DNA of 64,000 nt from assembly GCA_029953675.1 (NCBI GenBank), contig JAMWBK010000013.1, forward strand, positions 434,001-498,000, given 5' to 3'. Both the position numbers and the translations under genes were made by a program. The notes under the pieces were generated by a model that saw nothing but the letters and a program-made list of their open reading frames with translations, searched no databases and had not been told where the DNA came from. The DNA is from Rhodosorus marinus. Lineage: Eukaryota > Rhodophyta > Stylonematophyceae > Stylonematales > Stylonemataceae. Of this stretch, positions 36,346 to 48,060 are shown one piece after another (position 1 is the stretch's first letter; every line of letters begins with the position of its first letter).

Positions 36346-38862
36346 TTAAGTATGCCAAGCGTTTGAAAAAAACGCAGGCTGGGGAGTCCCAACGTATTTC
36401 TCAAGAGGGGATCGGCTCCCCTTGCCTGGCAAAGACAACGCTCCCCTGAAGTGCAAGGCCTCCTGTTCTTCTTGGTCGTGTGCAACATCGCACAAGACCT
36501 GATTGAAACTTTCAAAGGTTTTCCCCAAGCTCGAAACAACTGAGGCCAGTTCCTGACTGCTCTCGTCGAAGCTGGCATCATGGATGAGCTGGGCTATCTC
36601 AACCATTATATCCATTGCAGCACTCGCGAACGCAGACCTGCGGAATTCCTTCAACGGAAAACATAAAAACACAGACGCAAAGGGTGGAAACGGACGAGCA
36701 GATGTCAGTACATCGCGGTGGTCTCGTCAGAGAGTTTAGAGGGAGGTATGACTGCGAAGCTTTACACAACCTGTACTGATGCGTCTTCCCAGATTTGCAG
36801 GAGCAGATGCAGGAATTCATATTCGCGAAAAAGAATTCTTATGCTTCTCATATTTCCCCTCGTCATTACCGACATTACGCACCTCACCCACTGCGAATGC
36901 AAAAGGCTGGCATTCGGGTACCGGGAACACAATCTGCTGATTTCTCCAATGGTATCGTTTGATACCAAATGTTCCACATGCTCCTATACAGTATGCGAGA
37001 CATGATCTACGTCAGTTGGACTGCTATTATAGGAGATGTTAAGTATCTACCCGGGCAGCTCCAAGTCACCCGGCCCGTTCAGCGTATTTCTGGTGCCTAC
37101 CTGGGAGCACCTGCGAAAGCAAGTCCCGAAAAACCTTGAGATTTCAAGCCGTGTTTCTCCTATGGGTATGCCTTCGGTGACTTTGGGTACGATTCCACGA
37201 CCGCACGTCAGCAGAGCTAGGAGGTCCGCTGTTTTGGTCCTGAGGAACAACTCCAATTCGGTCGATGCGGTGCTATTCACAGCGTTTGTGTCTGACCGCA
37301 AGACAAGCATGTCCTCGTACAACCGCAAGGATTCTCTCGGAGCGCCGGAGAGCTCATTTCGCTAAACAGAAATAAATTTGGACAAAGGTGAGGGTTTACA
37401 ACCTGCCAGGTGCCGACAACCCGGCTGCGTCCACCCCCATCGGGTCTCATCACTTACTAGAGCAGTTTTCAAACCAGCACCGAAAATGTCCATAAGAGGT
37501 TTGAGTCTCAAGAAGATGTTCAGCTGCAAAGTTGATTTTCCCGTGAGATAATGGTGCAGGTCGTTCTGAAGTTGATAGACAACATTCGCGAAGACGTGGC
37601 CTGGGGACATTCAGAGGAAGCCAAACAAAAAATCGTTCCCTCAGTCAAGTATGCAGTGAATCCGAAACTCCGCGGAGAGTAGCCAGACTCAATTGCTCAT
37701 GCACTAGCTAAGAGCCCGGGGGAATCAGCTATGAATCCAATGTCCTAGTTTGGTCTCAAGAAAGCCGGCTGCGTACGATTCGGGGCTGCTTTCACGTACA
37801 AGAGTTTTCTATCGTCTTGGAGGACGACAGCTCCACATTCTCGAGCTCAACAGCGGTGACGAACGCGGACGCAAGCAGGTCGAAAATGTTCTCTTGGCAA
37901 AGTAGTGATAGGGACAGCCGTACTACTCGGTCAGTCGTCCCAAAGAATCGATTCATCGACTCACGCTTGTCCAAGAAATGAGTCAACAGATCGGCAACGG
38001 CTTCATGTGCAACATGCTTGACAAGGTTGGGAATAAAGGACCCGACTTCTTCCATACGCATGAGTGTCCAGAGCGGCTTCAAGTTTAAGGCAGCAAACAC
38101 CACCTGACAAACATTCGTCGTGACGCTAGCATCCAGCGCATCCGGATCACCTTCAAAGTAACGGAGGAGAGACCTAAACGGTTCTTCCGTTCTGCACACA
38201 GACACCAGTACGTACGAGGGCCCGTAGGCGATTGCGTTCGAAGCGACATAGGAGAGCATCTTCTTTGCCCTAACGTCCTCCAGGACTAGTGTCGTCTCTC
38301 TGGAATCCCGTTCCTCAGTTGAAGTTACCAATCTCAGAAGCTCCTGCGATGAAAAAAATGGTGGGAAGGAGACGGTAGAACTTGCATTCTTAGGACGCTG
38401 GAAAACAGAGCATAGTTTGGCTGAAAGTCACTTTTTGCCAACCCTTCGCCATCGCGTATGAAGCGGAGGCAATGTACAGCTCGCTAAACATTTCAGTGTC
38501 GATGGCGACTGAGGGGAGTCTAACGCTAGGTAAGGCCCTCAGAAACGCATATTATTGCCGTTGAGGGAACGTACGAGGGATACTTGCTCTCGACAGAGAA
38601 AGTGATACAACTTGGAGACCTGTGGAGCAGGTAGTTCTGCTCGCAGCTCGCCCATTTCCATCAACAACAACTTCAATTCTGAGGAGGATCCCTTCTCGGC
38701 ATTGTGAAGCGTCTGATTGAACTGATTCAGTCCGATGCCAGCTTCTGAGGGGCCCGTAATATGTTGCAGGCTTTGGGTAGCATAGTCGCCAAGCACCAGT
38801 TTCTCTATCCAAAAAGCTGCGGACTTCGCCAATTGCAAAAGGCCTTCCACGACGAGAGACAT
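36346..38862 (-). CDS. SAPS-domain protein (PP6/Sit4 phosphatase regulatory subunit-like)
   Basis: Minus-strand exons 38862-38575, 38343-37800, 37600-37458, 37361-37101, 36983-36771 and 36648-36346 join in phase to 583 residues. The order of features follows the SAPS family. An N-terminal AAFWIEKL stretch and the block LRAELPAPQVSKLYHFLCRE lead into ELLRLVTS, then the helical repeat KKMLSYVASNAIAYG, FEGDPDALDASVTTNVCQVV, LVKHVAHEAVADLLTHFLDK, a nested region with LHSQWVRCVMSVM, and the last helices AAMDIMVEIAQLIHDASF. SAPS proteins bind the catalytic subunit of PP6/Sit4 and steer it in cell-cycle and signalling control. The long acidic C-terminal tail of animal and yeast members is missing. 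The first intron (231 bp) is longer than the others and may hide a small exon. The start could lie upstream, because the frame is open to a GTG at 38904. Confidence 0.78.
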
Positions 38863-39865
38863 TCCTAAGTACTCGGATGTACGCAGGTCAAGTCCATCTT
38901 TCACCTTTATGTTGACCCGCTTCCCGCGTCAGGAGCCCAATCGAGTATCGAAACTGCTGAGAACCTCCAAAGGATTGCCAAATACATTGATATCCACCTT
39001 GCGCCTACTGCTTCACGACATACCAGGAAAACTCGCTGCTCTCGGCTGTCTTCCACGCGAATATAGAAATACTCACCCTGCGGCTCATCCTTTCCCGGAC
39101 CCGTTTCGCTTCGCTGCCGTCAAGAGCTCCTCAGACTCTTCACAAATTCAAATCCTTCCCCACGGTTTTCACCGTAGCGAATTGGCTTCAGAAGTTGGCT
39201 TGAGCAAGTTCACGTGCGTAAAAAAAACCAGTTCGTTTTATGGGCAGCTCTCACAAGCTGAGCAGGTTTGACAGAATCTCAATCTCACCTTTGCAGCACC
39301 ACTGTGTGCTGCCCTTCCGGCTGAATGCCGAGTAGGTGGGTGGGGAGGTCGCGGCCAATGTTGGCTTGGTGAATAGGACTCATCAACTGTGCGAGATTGC
39401 AAACATTCTCTCACATCCCATATCAAAGTGGTGGACGTTTTGCTTCTCCAGGTTCCTTTTGTGGGTCAGAAACGAGCCCCAGAAGATTGAGATGCCTGAG
39501 CTTAGAGAAATGCCGGATCCTTTGTCCTCAACTCTGGCGTTTATCTTTGGCTTTGAGGAAATGACGTTTATGGAGCGGTTACGCCCTCGCATCTGAGAAT
39601 GGCATTGCTCCCGTCAGCCCAAGCCGGAGAGGCTTCTCGCGCGAGGTTCATGCCCTCTGCTTGAAACGGTGGGAGTAAAGGATAAATGGATGATAGATTA
39701 TCTGGAAACCATCAGCATCCCTGCGAAAAGCATTTCTAGTATGTTGGTCGGGCGGAGGGATTCCAGAGCGTGAACAGGTTGTGTCCGCCGAAAGAGCCTT
39801 GGAAAGGAAAGGAATATCTTAGCTCGGTGGTAGCCTTAGCGTGAGATTTCTTTGTCGATTCTGGA
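38863..39865. other. Divergent region, possible unresolved plus-strand exons
   Basis: This lies between the 5' ends of the SAPS gene and the HIU hydrolase gene. Open plus-strand frames at 38909-39271 and 39450-39596 (ending MTFMERLRPRI) look weakly coding, but I could not join or identify them. Confidence 0.3.
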
Positions 39866-40337
39866 ATGGCATCCTCCCCGCTGACAACGCATATTCTGGA
39901 CACCTCTACAGGGCTACCTGCAGAAGGAGTTGAGGTTTCATTGTTCCGGATCGCGGACAAGGAAATATTAACGGCTAGAACCAGGAGCGATAAGGACGGC
40001 CGATGTCCAAGGTTGCTGTCTCACGGGCAGCCCATCCTAGGTTAGACCAAAGCTTATGATATCGACTCGGGTTCGGGTGATGAGCCCTTTTGTCTTGGGA
40101 TCATGTAGTGTCTCTGACGCGACGATTGGATCGTCTACCATTCTGTGTCGTTCGAAATTTCAATGCCTAGGTACCTACAAGATCCGCTTCGAAGTCGCGG
40201 ATTTCTTTGCCAAGCGTGGCTCTTCATGCTTTTATCCTTATGTTGAGATCGTATTCAATATTCTTGACGCTACCCAGCACTACCATGTTCCGCTTCTGAT
40301 CAGCCCCTTTGGGTATACAACGTACCGTGGGAGCTGA
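39866..40337 (+). CDS. uraH: 5-hydroxyisourate hydrolase (transthyretin-like)
   Basis: Exons 39866-40040 and 40171-40337, with a 130-bp intron (GTTAGA...CCTAG), join to 113 residues, the usual length for the family. The enzyme hydrolyses 5-hydroxyisourate, the product of urate oxidase, to OHCU in purine breakdown. The start [16 protein letters not shown] has the first active-site His (residue 9). The motif RTRSDKDGR supplies the conserved Arg. The second exon has [38 protein letters not shown] and the diagnostic C-terminal tetrapeptide YRGS. All catalytic residues are intact. No separate organelle signal is visible at either end. The intron falls in the Gly before TYKIRF. Minus-strand frames over the same bases are shadows. 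Confidence 0.95.
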
Positions 40338-40890
40338 CGCCCAGACTCAAGAGTGGCCACCTCGACAATCTTCGTTAATTGTCTTCGATCCAGTGCTGAG
40401 TTTTCGGAACCACATTTAACCTGAATCTCGCTTGCGAAGATTTAAGAAGCATTATCTCCCGTAAAATGCATACAAGTTTGTTCTAATCGCGCTTTCCGCG
40501 AGGCGCACTCTTGACTGCCTTCCGAGCATATGCAGGGAACGAAGACTTGCGGCCTTACAATAGTAGCGCTGAAGTTACGCAACGCCTTAGCTGAAGTAAA
40601 AGAACATGTCTGTCAGCAGTTGTCCAGGCTGCTACTGAGACGTCAATTTTAGAGGAGCATGATCTAATGGGGCGTGCGAACCTCTGCGGACGATAAGCAG
40701 AACCCTTTCCTCAGCAAGCTACTGAAACGCGTGGCTGACTTGTAAATTTCTCAGACTGGGGCTTGAATCCTTCGGCCCAGGGTAGTAAAGACTTCTACCA
40801 CCCCTGAGGATGAAACAGGAACCCCGACGGCTAACTACGAGGAGACAACCTCATCGGCGAAAGGATCGGAGAAGTCGTCCAATGAAGGCA
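40338..40890. other. Intergenic, no gene seen
   Basis: There is no recognisable coding sequence. The retrotransposon-rich half of the window begins at its right edge. Confidence 0.4.
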
Positions 40891-41327
40891 TGCCAACTGG
40901 AACTTCTTCTTCTGCGGCAACCACTGGGTCAACCTCCACTAGAACAGGTTCAGGCGCAGGACGAATCCCCGGTGCAGAGCCTCGAGAGCGGTCAAATACA
41001 GCTCGCCAGTCAGGAAGACGGGGTTTCGGGGAGACTAGTACGGGAATTCAGGGCGGTTTGGAGCTCCAGAAACAAGTCTAGGGCGGTTTGGAGCTCCAGA
41101 AACAAGTCTTGGGCGCTTTCCGGTACGCTGGGAAGCAAGACACCCCGCGAGAGGCTCGCCATCAAATTGCGGAACTTCGAGATACCCAAACTGCTCAAAG
41201 TGGGAAGTGCGGTTCCCCAGGACCCTACTGCGGCTGCGGGTTGGACCACAACACGGTTGCAGAGTCCCAGTCACCCCAATCGCAATGGGAGGCCTACCTG
41301 GGCGCGCACAACATCACAGGTGGGTCG
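40891..41327 (-). mobile_element. Family 1 RLE retrotransposon fragment, inverted
   Basis: This is the reverse complement of an internal part of family 1, corresponding to about residues 281-417 of the long ORF at 60869-63019. It lies head-to-head with the sense copy that starts at 41328, so the two form an inverted repeat of about 400 bp around a 430-bp spacer. A 31-bp segment (starting GGGCGGTTTGGAGCTCC) is duplicated in tandem at about 41050-41111, and a 7-bp deletion lies near 41026. There is no coding capacity. Confidence 0.85.
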
Positions 41328-43125
41328 CGACACTCTAGCGCTCGCCTATGATCGTCTACGCTCCTTGGCTTCGCGGGTTGACTTGGAGGTTAATCATCAC
41401 AAATCGTTCTACTGGGGAGGTGTAGCTGCACAAGAGCAGCAGGTACCTGCGTCGTTCCAGGATATTTGGAGACCGGATGGTTTTGTCCACTTAGGCATCC
41501 CCTACGGGTCGCCGTCCTTCGTTGAAGGCGAGTTGCTGCAGCTCCTCGGTAAGCACAGACAGCTGGTTGCAGAGCTTCGACGGCTACCTCCGGGCTTCCT
41601 CCAGTGCTCGTTGTTGTTGTTTCGGTATTGTTGCAGTCAGCGGTAAACCTCTTGGCTCCGCTCACTTCCAACTCATTGGGCGGTGGTTGGCCACTCGTGC
41701 GGATGCTGAAAGTTTCCGTGACCTTGGGTATTTTCTCGATGAGGAGCTGAGCGCTCTGTCGCGACCCACCTGTGATGTTGTGCGCGCCCAGGTAGGCCTC
41801 CCATTGCGATTGGGGGGACTGGGACTCTGCAACCGTGTTGTGGTCCAACCCGCAGCCGCAGTAGGGTCCTGGGGAACCGCACTTCCCACTTTGAGCAGTT
41901 TGGGTATCTCGAAGTTCCGCAATTTGATGGCGAGCCTCTCGCGGGGTGTCTTGCTTCCCAGCGTACCGGAAAGCGCCCAAGACTTGTTTCTGGAGCTCCA
42001 AACCGCCCTGAATTCCTGTACTAGTCTCCCCGAAACCGTTCAACCCCGTCTTCCTGACTGGCGAGCTGTATTTGACCGCTCTCGAGGCTCCGCACCGGGG
42101 ATTCGTCCTGCGCCTGAACCTGTTCTAGTGGAGGTTGACCCAGTGGTTGCCGCAGAAGAAGAAGTTCCAGTTGATCCTCCTGATGATTCCCAGCGCTCTG
42201 GGAGCCGAGCTCAAGCACGCACGGATGCGTGCAAAATATCCTTTCTTGGGACTTGCACCGTGCTGCATATGGCCGACTCCTCGCGCAGATGGTCTCACGT
42301 TCTCGCGCTCGCGCCCGCCTACGTAGTCTTGGAGGGTCTATTAGCTCTCAGTGGCTCATGACCGTACCAGCCTTTCCGCCACTCACACTGTCGGATTTCG
42401 AAGTGCGTACTTCACTGCGCTTATACCTCGGCTTACATCAGCCCCCCTGGCCGTACGAGATGGGTTCGTCGTGCCCTCTCTGCTCTCAGACTGAAGACAA
42501 CGCAGATTTTGGCGCCCACCTGCTCGCTAGTTGCCCGGCGGTGAAAGGTGCTCGAACCCGCCGCCATACACGGATCTTGAACCTGTTATACCGGGAACTT
42601 CGGCCTATAGTCCGGCAGGCCGGTCTGGAAATCGAACGTGAGAAACCTTTACCTGTCGCGGACTTTCAAAATGATGAACGCCGTGTAGCCGACCTGGTGA
42701 TCACCTGTGACGACAGCCGCCGTACCACATACGTTGATCTTGCTGTTCCTAATCCTCAAGCTAGTCGTTATCTCCCGGCTGCGGGGGAGCGCCGTGGATC
42801 TGCCGCCGCCAGTATGAGACGCCGCAAAGAGATCAAATACGCGGGGGCTTTGTCTTCCCCTGGTGTTCGTGCTTCGGCACTAGCACATCGCTTGGTACCC
42901 CTGATCATTGAGTGCTTTGGGGTCATGGACTCTGTTGGTTCTCGCTGGCTTCGGGAGTTGTTCCGCGAACGCCCTGACCGTCTTCAATCGTTGTTTACCC
43001 GCTTAAGTTTCCTGCTGTGGCGCATGAATGCCGCTTTGATGTTGGAGGCGCGAGTTCTTCGCCGCACTTAGTCTTTTTTCCCCCTCGGGGTATTTTCTTT
43101 AAGCCTCCGATTAAACCATTCGCTC
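41328..43125 (+). mobile_element. Family 1 RLE non-LTR retrotransposon, 5'-truncated and frameshifted
   Basis: The copy begins in the RT domain (after the catalytic motifs) and runs through the thumb, zinc finger (CPLCSQTEDNADFGAHLLASC) and RLE domain to the stop at 43071. The family 3' tail (CCCCTCGGGG, then CCTCCGATTAAACCATTCG) ends near 43125. Compared with the intact ORF it has frame breaks near 41643 (the end of the RT thumb segment) and near 42230 (one base lost in GACGCGTGCAAAAT), so it is dead. Divergence from the minus copy at 60.8-63.1 kb is only a few percent by eye. Confidence 0.9.
42229..43071 (+). pseudogene. C-terminal open part of the dead family 1 copy (zinc finger plus RLE)
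   Basis: This 280-residue frame holds the CCHC finger and the restriction-like endonuclease segment (RRVADLVI...TTYVDLAVPN, RRRKEIKY, LVPLIIECFG). It is the 3' remainder of the frameshifted copy, not an independent gene. Confidence 0.85.
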
Positions 43126-44114
43126 GATCATACGCGAAAGAGTCAAAAATGCTTCCAAGAAAAAAAGATGCACTTTCGGCTACCGTTTGGGGTAGTGGAA
43201 AAAGTTGATTTTTTTAAAAAATATTTCAGTATGTCTGTTGTGGAACACAGCAAAACAGATTTTCCAGTTCAGAAGAGGAAATGCTGCTTCATGGTTCACA
43301 ACCGCAGAAAGCTTTTTCAATCTCCCTCAAGATGCTGATGAACTCTTTGCCTTCTAACAGTTTCTCTAAGAAAACTGATCCGAAGCTTGTGCAGTTGCAC
43401 AACTTCAAACGCCAAAAAAAGACAAAACGGAGTTGTGATTTCCGTCAATACCTTCTAGGAAAAGGAAACGAACTCCAAGAGCTTGCCCATGCTAAAAGGG
43501 TGAACCAAGACTCCACGTTGACAAGCTAGTGAAGCATCCGCTTCTATCTTCGTCCCCCCTCACCCCCTCAACCTTACAGTGCTCTTGTGAGAAGAGCGAT
43601 CAGTCCAATTCCGGCAAACAAGTTTTAATCATCTGCAAGCAGGGGAATCACCCAAGCCAGAGTCGAGTTCAAGCAACTCTTCTCCCCATAGTTTGTAGAT
43701 CCCCTGCCCTCTGTTTCACCGCCTCCGAAGAAACGCTTCCCCATCCTGTCAACGGACCGCTTTCCAATCACAAAAGGCTTCCCTACTGTTGCTGCCTCCC
43801 TGCTCCCACCAGAACCAGACTACGATTCTGAAAATCAGAAACCTCGAAAACAGACTGGTAGGGCATCAAAGCAAAAAAATTGATTCCCCACGTAACCGCC
43901 CCGCGAACCCTTTAAAACACGTGCATTTTCCCATTCTCCACTAAAAAAACCGAGATAGCCACTAAAATTTACTCCCCGCCTAGCCAAAATGTTCAACGGA
44001 TCGCCTGTCGCTCACTATTTTAGTCCCAACTGATTCCTTACAAAATCCTCGAAATCCGTTAGTAAACGTGACAAAAAGCTACCACATTATCGAATGCTCA
44101 CTTGATGGTCCACA

Positions 44115-44158
44115 CAAGCAAGATAGACTTGTTCCCTGCAACAAGTCTATCTTGCTTG
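44115..44158. repeat. Perfect 19-bp inverted repeat (hairpin)
   Basis: CAAGCAAGATAGACTTGTT at 44115-44133, the loop CCCTGC, then the exact reverse complement at 44140-44158. Confidence 0.92.
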
Positions 44159-44290
44159 TTTAGGGTTTTTATGCTGGGTGCTGCGTGGGAAAACTCCTCC
44201 CGCCTACGGATTTCATAGGTCGACGCAATCAACATGGTTGTTGAGTGACTGGACTTAGCAACCAGACTGGTTTAGTACACTACAAGACCA

Positions 44291-44741
44291 CCTAGGGAAT
44301 TAGGTGGTACTGAGATTGTACTAAACAGGCTGTCTCGTGAGTACTAACAAACGAAAATATAATCAGAATAGATGATTGTAGATACTATCCCCGCTCAGTT
44401 AGGATTAGCTTTTGTTACGCCTGCTTCGGCATGAACGTTTTCCTAAGTCCCGTGATGTCCATTTCACCTGCTCGCACCCTTCCGCGTCTAGCCGATGCTC
44501 GTTGTAGCTTAGGGTATTAGCTAGGTGGTACTGTAGTGTACTAAACCAGGCTGGCCCGCGAGTACTAGCAAACGAGAATATAATCAAAATAGATGATTGT
44601 AGATACTATCCAGGCCCGGTTAGGATTAGGTTTTGCTACGCCTGTTCCGGCATGAACGTTTTCCTAAGTCCAGTGATTTCCATTTCACATGCTCGCACCC
44701 TTCCGCTTCTAGCCGATGCTCGTTGTAGCTTATGGTATTCC
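44291..44741. repeat. Tandem duplication of about 225 bp, with a foldback at its left edge
   Basis: Unit 1 (about 44291-44514) and unit 2 (about 44515-44741) share long blocks such as AGATGATTGTAGATACTATCC, GCATGAACGTTTTCCTAAGT and GCCGATGCTCGTTGTAGCTT, at roughly 90 percent identity. Unit 1 begins inside a foldback: GTTTAGTAC (44270-44278) and ACCACCTA (44287-44294) pair with TAGGTGGT (44301-44308) and GTACTAAAC (44318-44326). This suggests a small non-autonomous element. Confidence 0.8.
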
Positions 44742-45681
44742 CCGGATACAATGATATGTCGACACACCTTCCCATGAAGTGGGGGAGGAAAGAGAAGTGA
44801 GAGGGAGGGAACGAATCCGGGTTGGTGTTGCAAGGAAGAAATGTACATTCAACCTTGATTTGTTAGCAAAAACCACTCTGTTTTATCTACTACTCAGCTT
44901 TAGGACGGGGAATATCGAAAAACCCGACCCACTTGACCCAACCCTATTAGTTGGCTATTAAACAGTAGTTGCCCGCTAGCTCTTTTCTCGTTGATGAGGC
45001 TCCTCCTCTTTTTGTTCCAGCTACCTTTCTACTACACAGTAAAACTCTGACTTAAGCACAGAGGCTAGTCCTCGAATCCTAAGTCTAAATCTGAATCAAT
45101 TCCGCACAAGTCACGCTTCGCTGTCTCATCTAGAAACGCATCCAAAAATAGCACCTACGGCATCGGATACGGTTCGAAACCAATCTACGCATTCTAAGTC
45201 CATCAAGAACACTTGAAACCTCTTACGACTCTACATCAAGTCCCAAAACTCTAGATGAGCTATCTGTTTTCAATTCCAATGTTCGCCTTCCCACATGGGG
45301 CCGTTCGACCCCCGGGTTTGGCACCAGCTGCTCAATTCAGTTGCCTTCGATTCCCAATGAGACTAGTTCGACTCCGAGTTTAGCACCAGCTGCTCAATTC
45401 TTTGTCTTTGATTCCCACTGAGGATGAATCCTCAACAGATTCATCATTAATACTCTTACGCGTCGGACTGTAGAGGCTCCAACCTCGAGATTGTTGACAA
45501 AACCTGAATGTGTTTATTCGTGCTAGGAATCGGTCTGGTCGAGCTGGACAGAGACCAAGGTACGACGACCAGGATATGTGGATTACGTAACCAAGAATTC
45601 GGAGACTGAAAGAAAAAAAATTCTAGAGGAAGAAAGGCTACTCGCAAGTAGCACCAAGGACACACATAATCATGGCTTTTC

Positions 45682-47890
45682 TTAACTGTTTATTGTGGCA
45701 AAGAGAATCTCACAGTCTGCGTTCTTCAGTGAGCCGCCAGTGTAAACTCCATTCCCCATAACGCGAAGAGAGCCATTGTGCCCAGGCCGTGAAAGTTTGA
45801 TGTAGCCCTCTCTGGTAATGATCGGATAGAACATGGTGCGCAATAGCAGATGATTTTTCTCCAGTCGCTTCGACCCTTTCAGAGCCCGATACAATCAGCC
45901 GCTTTTCAGAAGCTTTCGATCTCAGCTGAATGAAGCCTCTGGGGTATTTGTGAGCGGGTGTTGTAGCAACTTCGAAGGCAACCGGGTCCGTTTCCTTGTT
46001 CTGCCAGTTCTTTGTTGCAGTGATATTACCGTTTTGAGTAGACTCGACAAGGACGTTTTTCGAGCTCATGCGAAGCACAACTTCGCTTCCAATGAGGGGG
46101 TGCTCAGAATGGATCCTTGGGATCCGCAGCTTTCTATCGGGTTGTTTCGAAGGCGTGGAGATAATCTCCCATCCGTCAAGGTTGGTCTCACGTGCCTGTA
46201 CCTTGGGAAATCGGATAGAAGCGCAACCGATCCACTCCCGAGGTTCCCGATTTCAAAGCGATGCCGTGTGTATCGCGGATCAACTGCTTGTGTAACTGCT
46301 TTCAGAACAACCTTCGATGTTTCCAATTCGTTGAGGGATGCCACCATACCGCTTCGCACCGACCGGAGGGCAAACGCGGAATCTTCCTATTTGTCTCTTA
46401 AGGACATCCATTCGCTAAGGGCGGGGTTACCGATCTTGCGTCAGCGTAGATCTTGCCGAACGACCGTATGTACCGATGAATCTCCTCAGATTTGGTCGCA
46501 ATCACATTTCCAGATAGGACGTCCTTGAAGGTCCGAGGCCGGTTGATAACCAGTTCCGCAAATCCGACCGGACGGCGTGTTATGGGATAGGTACGGTTGG
46601 CTGCTTTTCGCCAATATGAAACAGTCACCCACAAATGCCCATTCAATTGTACCGCGAGCATCGAGCTTAACAAACCATGCCCCCTTGAGCCGTGCCATCT
46701 TGTCCTGACCTTCCTCAGAATCGGAGGTGCCGATGAGAAGAACACCGCCATCATCCTCGGGCTGAAGATAGTACAAAAGCTCATCTCCAGGGGCCTTCTC
46801 GGTCTTGGTCCACAGTAACTTTGATGTCAGCTTGTAAACTCTGTAGGCCCCCTGCTTTGTCTTCTCCTCGAAAAAAGCGTGTGGAAACCCTGTGGTGCAT
46901 CCAGATTAGTAGCCGCTGTCCGTAGATAGAACCGGACTTTGTGTCCGATCTGCCTGGCAACCCTTCGGCAAAACCTTTGTCCACAACTTCCGCCCTCCCG
47001 GTGTAATCTTGTGGAGGGCCACAGCATTAAAATAGTTATTAGTTGTTAAAAGAACGTTTCTGTTTTCTTCCTCAACGACTCCACCGCCGAGATTTTTCCG
47101 TAGTTTGCTGGAATAGCGTCTCGGATCTCCCACAGGACCTTCCCTCTAGCACTGTATTTGACCGGGAAGTCATTGCCACAACTGATCCATCACTGAAAAC
47201 GGCGAGGCTCCCTTCATTGTATTCGCCTTCATGAAGGCTGAATAGAGCCCTCCAGAGAAATCGTCAGTTTGAATCGTACTTTCGGACGTAGTCCGAAGGA
47301 AGAGGTCGAGATTGGTGTCCGGATACTCATTTCTGAAAGACCCTGCCCAAGGACAGCTTCGGCCGTACTCGCAAGGGAACGCTTTTGTAATCGAGCACCA
47401 GGAGAGCCTCTTTCAAATACTTCTTGTTTTGAGCCGTTTTCAGCTCCGTCTCAACGATCCTTGTAACTGTTGGAACGTCAAACACGGACGAGTCCCAGGT
47501 TCCTAGCACCTTGACTAGCACCTAACGAAGGCGAGGAAACGTTTTCAGCATCGTTGAGCACCCTTCCAAGTAGTAGTCGTTCCAAAATACCTCTGAGTCT
47601 CGCGCAGTCAAGTCAGAAAGAATTTGTGTAACTCCTCCTTCGGGAGCCGCAACGTCTTCAACGAAACTACCATCTTCAGCCCACGCAACAACCTCGCATC
47701 CACCTTGTAACAATCGAGCCTTTGACAATACCTCAGTGTTTCTGTCAAATTGACTGTACTCGCAGGTGCTTGCATTGTCAAGTGGAATAGTAACGAGGGC
47801 AAAGCTCCCATCCGGCAATTCCTTAATAGCCATGATTCTAAAATCCAGAAGGTTCCCCCGAAAAGAAATCATGTGGTGCATCAATTCCAC
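45682..47890 (-). CDS. Beta-propeller-like repeat protein, exon structure not fully resolved
   Basis: A chain of minus-strand frames from about 47890 down to a stop at 45682 reads as one intron-rich gene of unknown full length. One join is clear: ...LTARDSE (donor GTATTT near 47607) to VLVKVLGTWDSSVF (acceptor GTTAG at 47522). Repeated segments look like propeller blades, each with a Gly/Asp turn and 'KLD..G...W': KELPDGSFALVTIP, AVFSDGSVVAMTS, ALHKITPGGRKLWTKVL, GGVLLIGTSDSEEG, WFVKLDARGTIEWAF. The C-terminal part has KYPRGFIQLRSKASEK, YIKLSRPGHNGSLRVMG and ends DCEILFATINS. Such repeats are common in bacterial secreted proteins and are also found in algae. I assign no function, and internal exon borders given here are approximate. 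It is the only gene between the two TE-rich blocks. Confidence 0.5.
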
Positions 47891-47989
47891 AAGCCCCTTC
47901 AGTCGACCAAAGCGAAGAAAAACAACTCCACTACACCTTTCCGCTAGTTTTGCACTTGGGGTGGTTGTCTGCCTTCCAAAATTGCCGAT

Positions 47990-48060
47990 TTGAGTTTCTC
48001 CCTGGTTCCTAGTTCCCTTTTCCGGCCTGCGCTTTCTTCAGGCTATGCTGGTAAAACCGC
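47990..48060 (+). mobile_element. Diverged family 2 3' end
   Basis: About 70 bp matches the family 2 3' terminus: CCTGGTTCCTAGTTCC and then TTCAGGCTATGCTGGTAAAA, the usual tail of this family. The rest of that copy is missing. Confidence 0.65.

Larger units (their letters stand above)
43126..45681. other. Non-coding region with foldback and duplicated sequences
   Basis: No gene is supported. It holds the perfect hairpin at 44115-44158, a foldback at 44270-44326 and a tandem duplication of about 225 bp at 44291-44741. A short match to the foldback element of 58606-58729 lies near 44918-44950. Confidence 0.5.

Noticed and set aside
35985-36581. Minus-strand open frame of 198 codons
   Set aside because: It overlaps the last SAPS exon in another frame and has no motif. 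The SAPS frame is supported by splice phases on the same strand.
41390-42043. Minus-strand open frame of 217 codons inside the family 1 copy
   Set aside because: It is the antisense shadow of the RT thumb/linker region. The low stop density comes from the GC-rich codon usage of the element, and the same shadow appears opposite the 60.8-63.0 kb copy (61898-62553).
40891-42170. Twin-priming inversion of one family 1 insertion
   Set aside because: The inverted segment duplicates sequence that is also present downstream in the sense copy, which twin priming does not produce.
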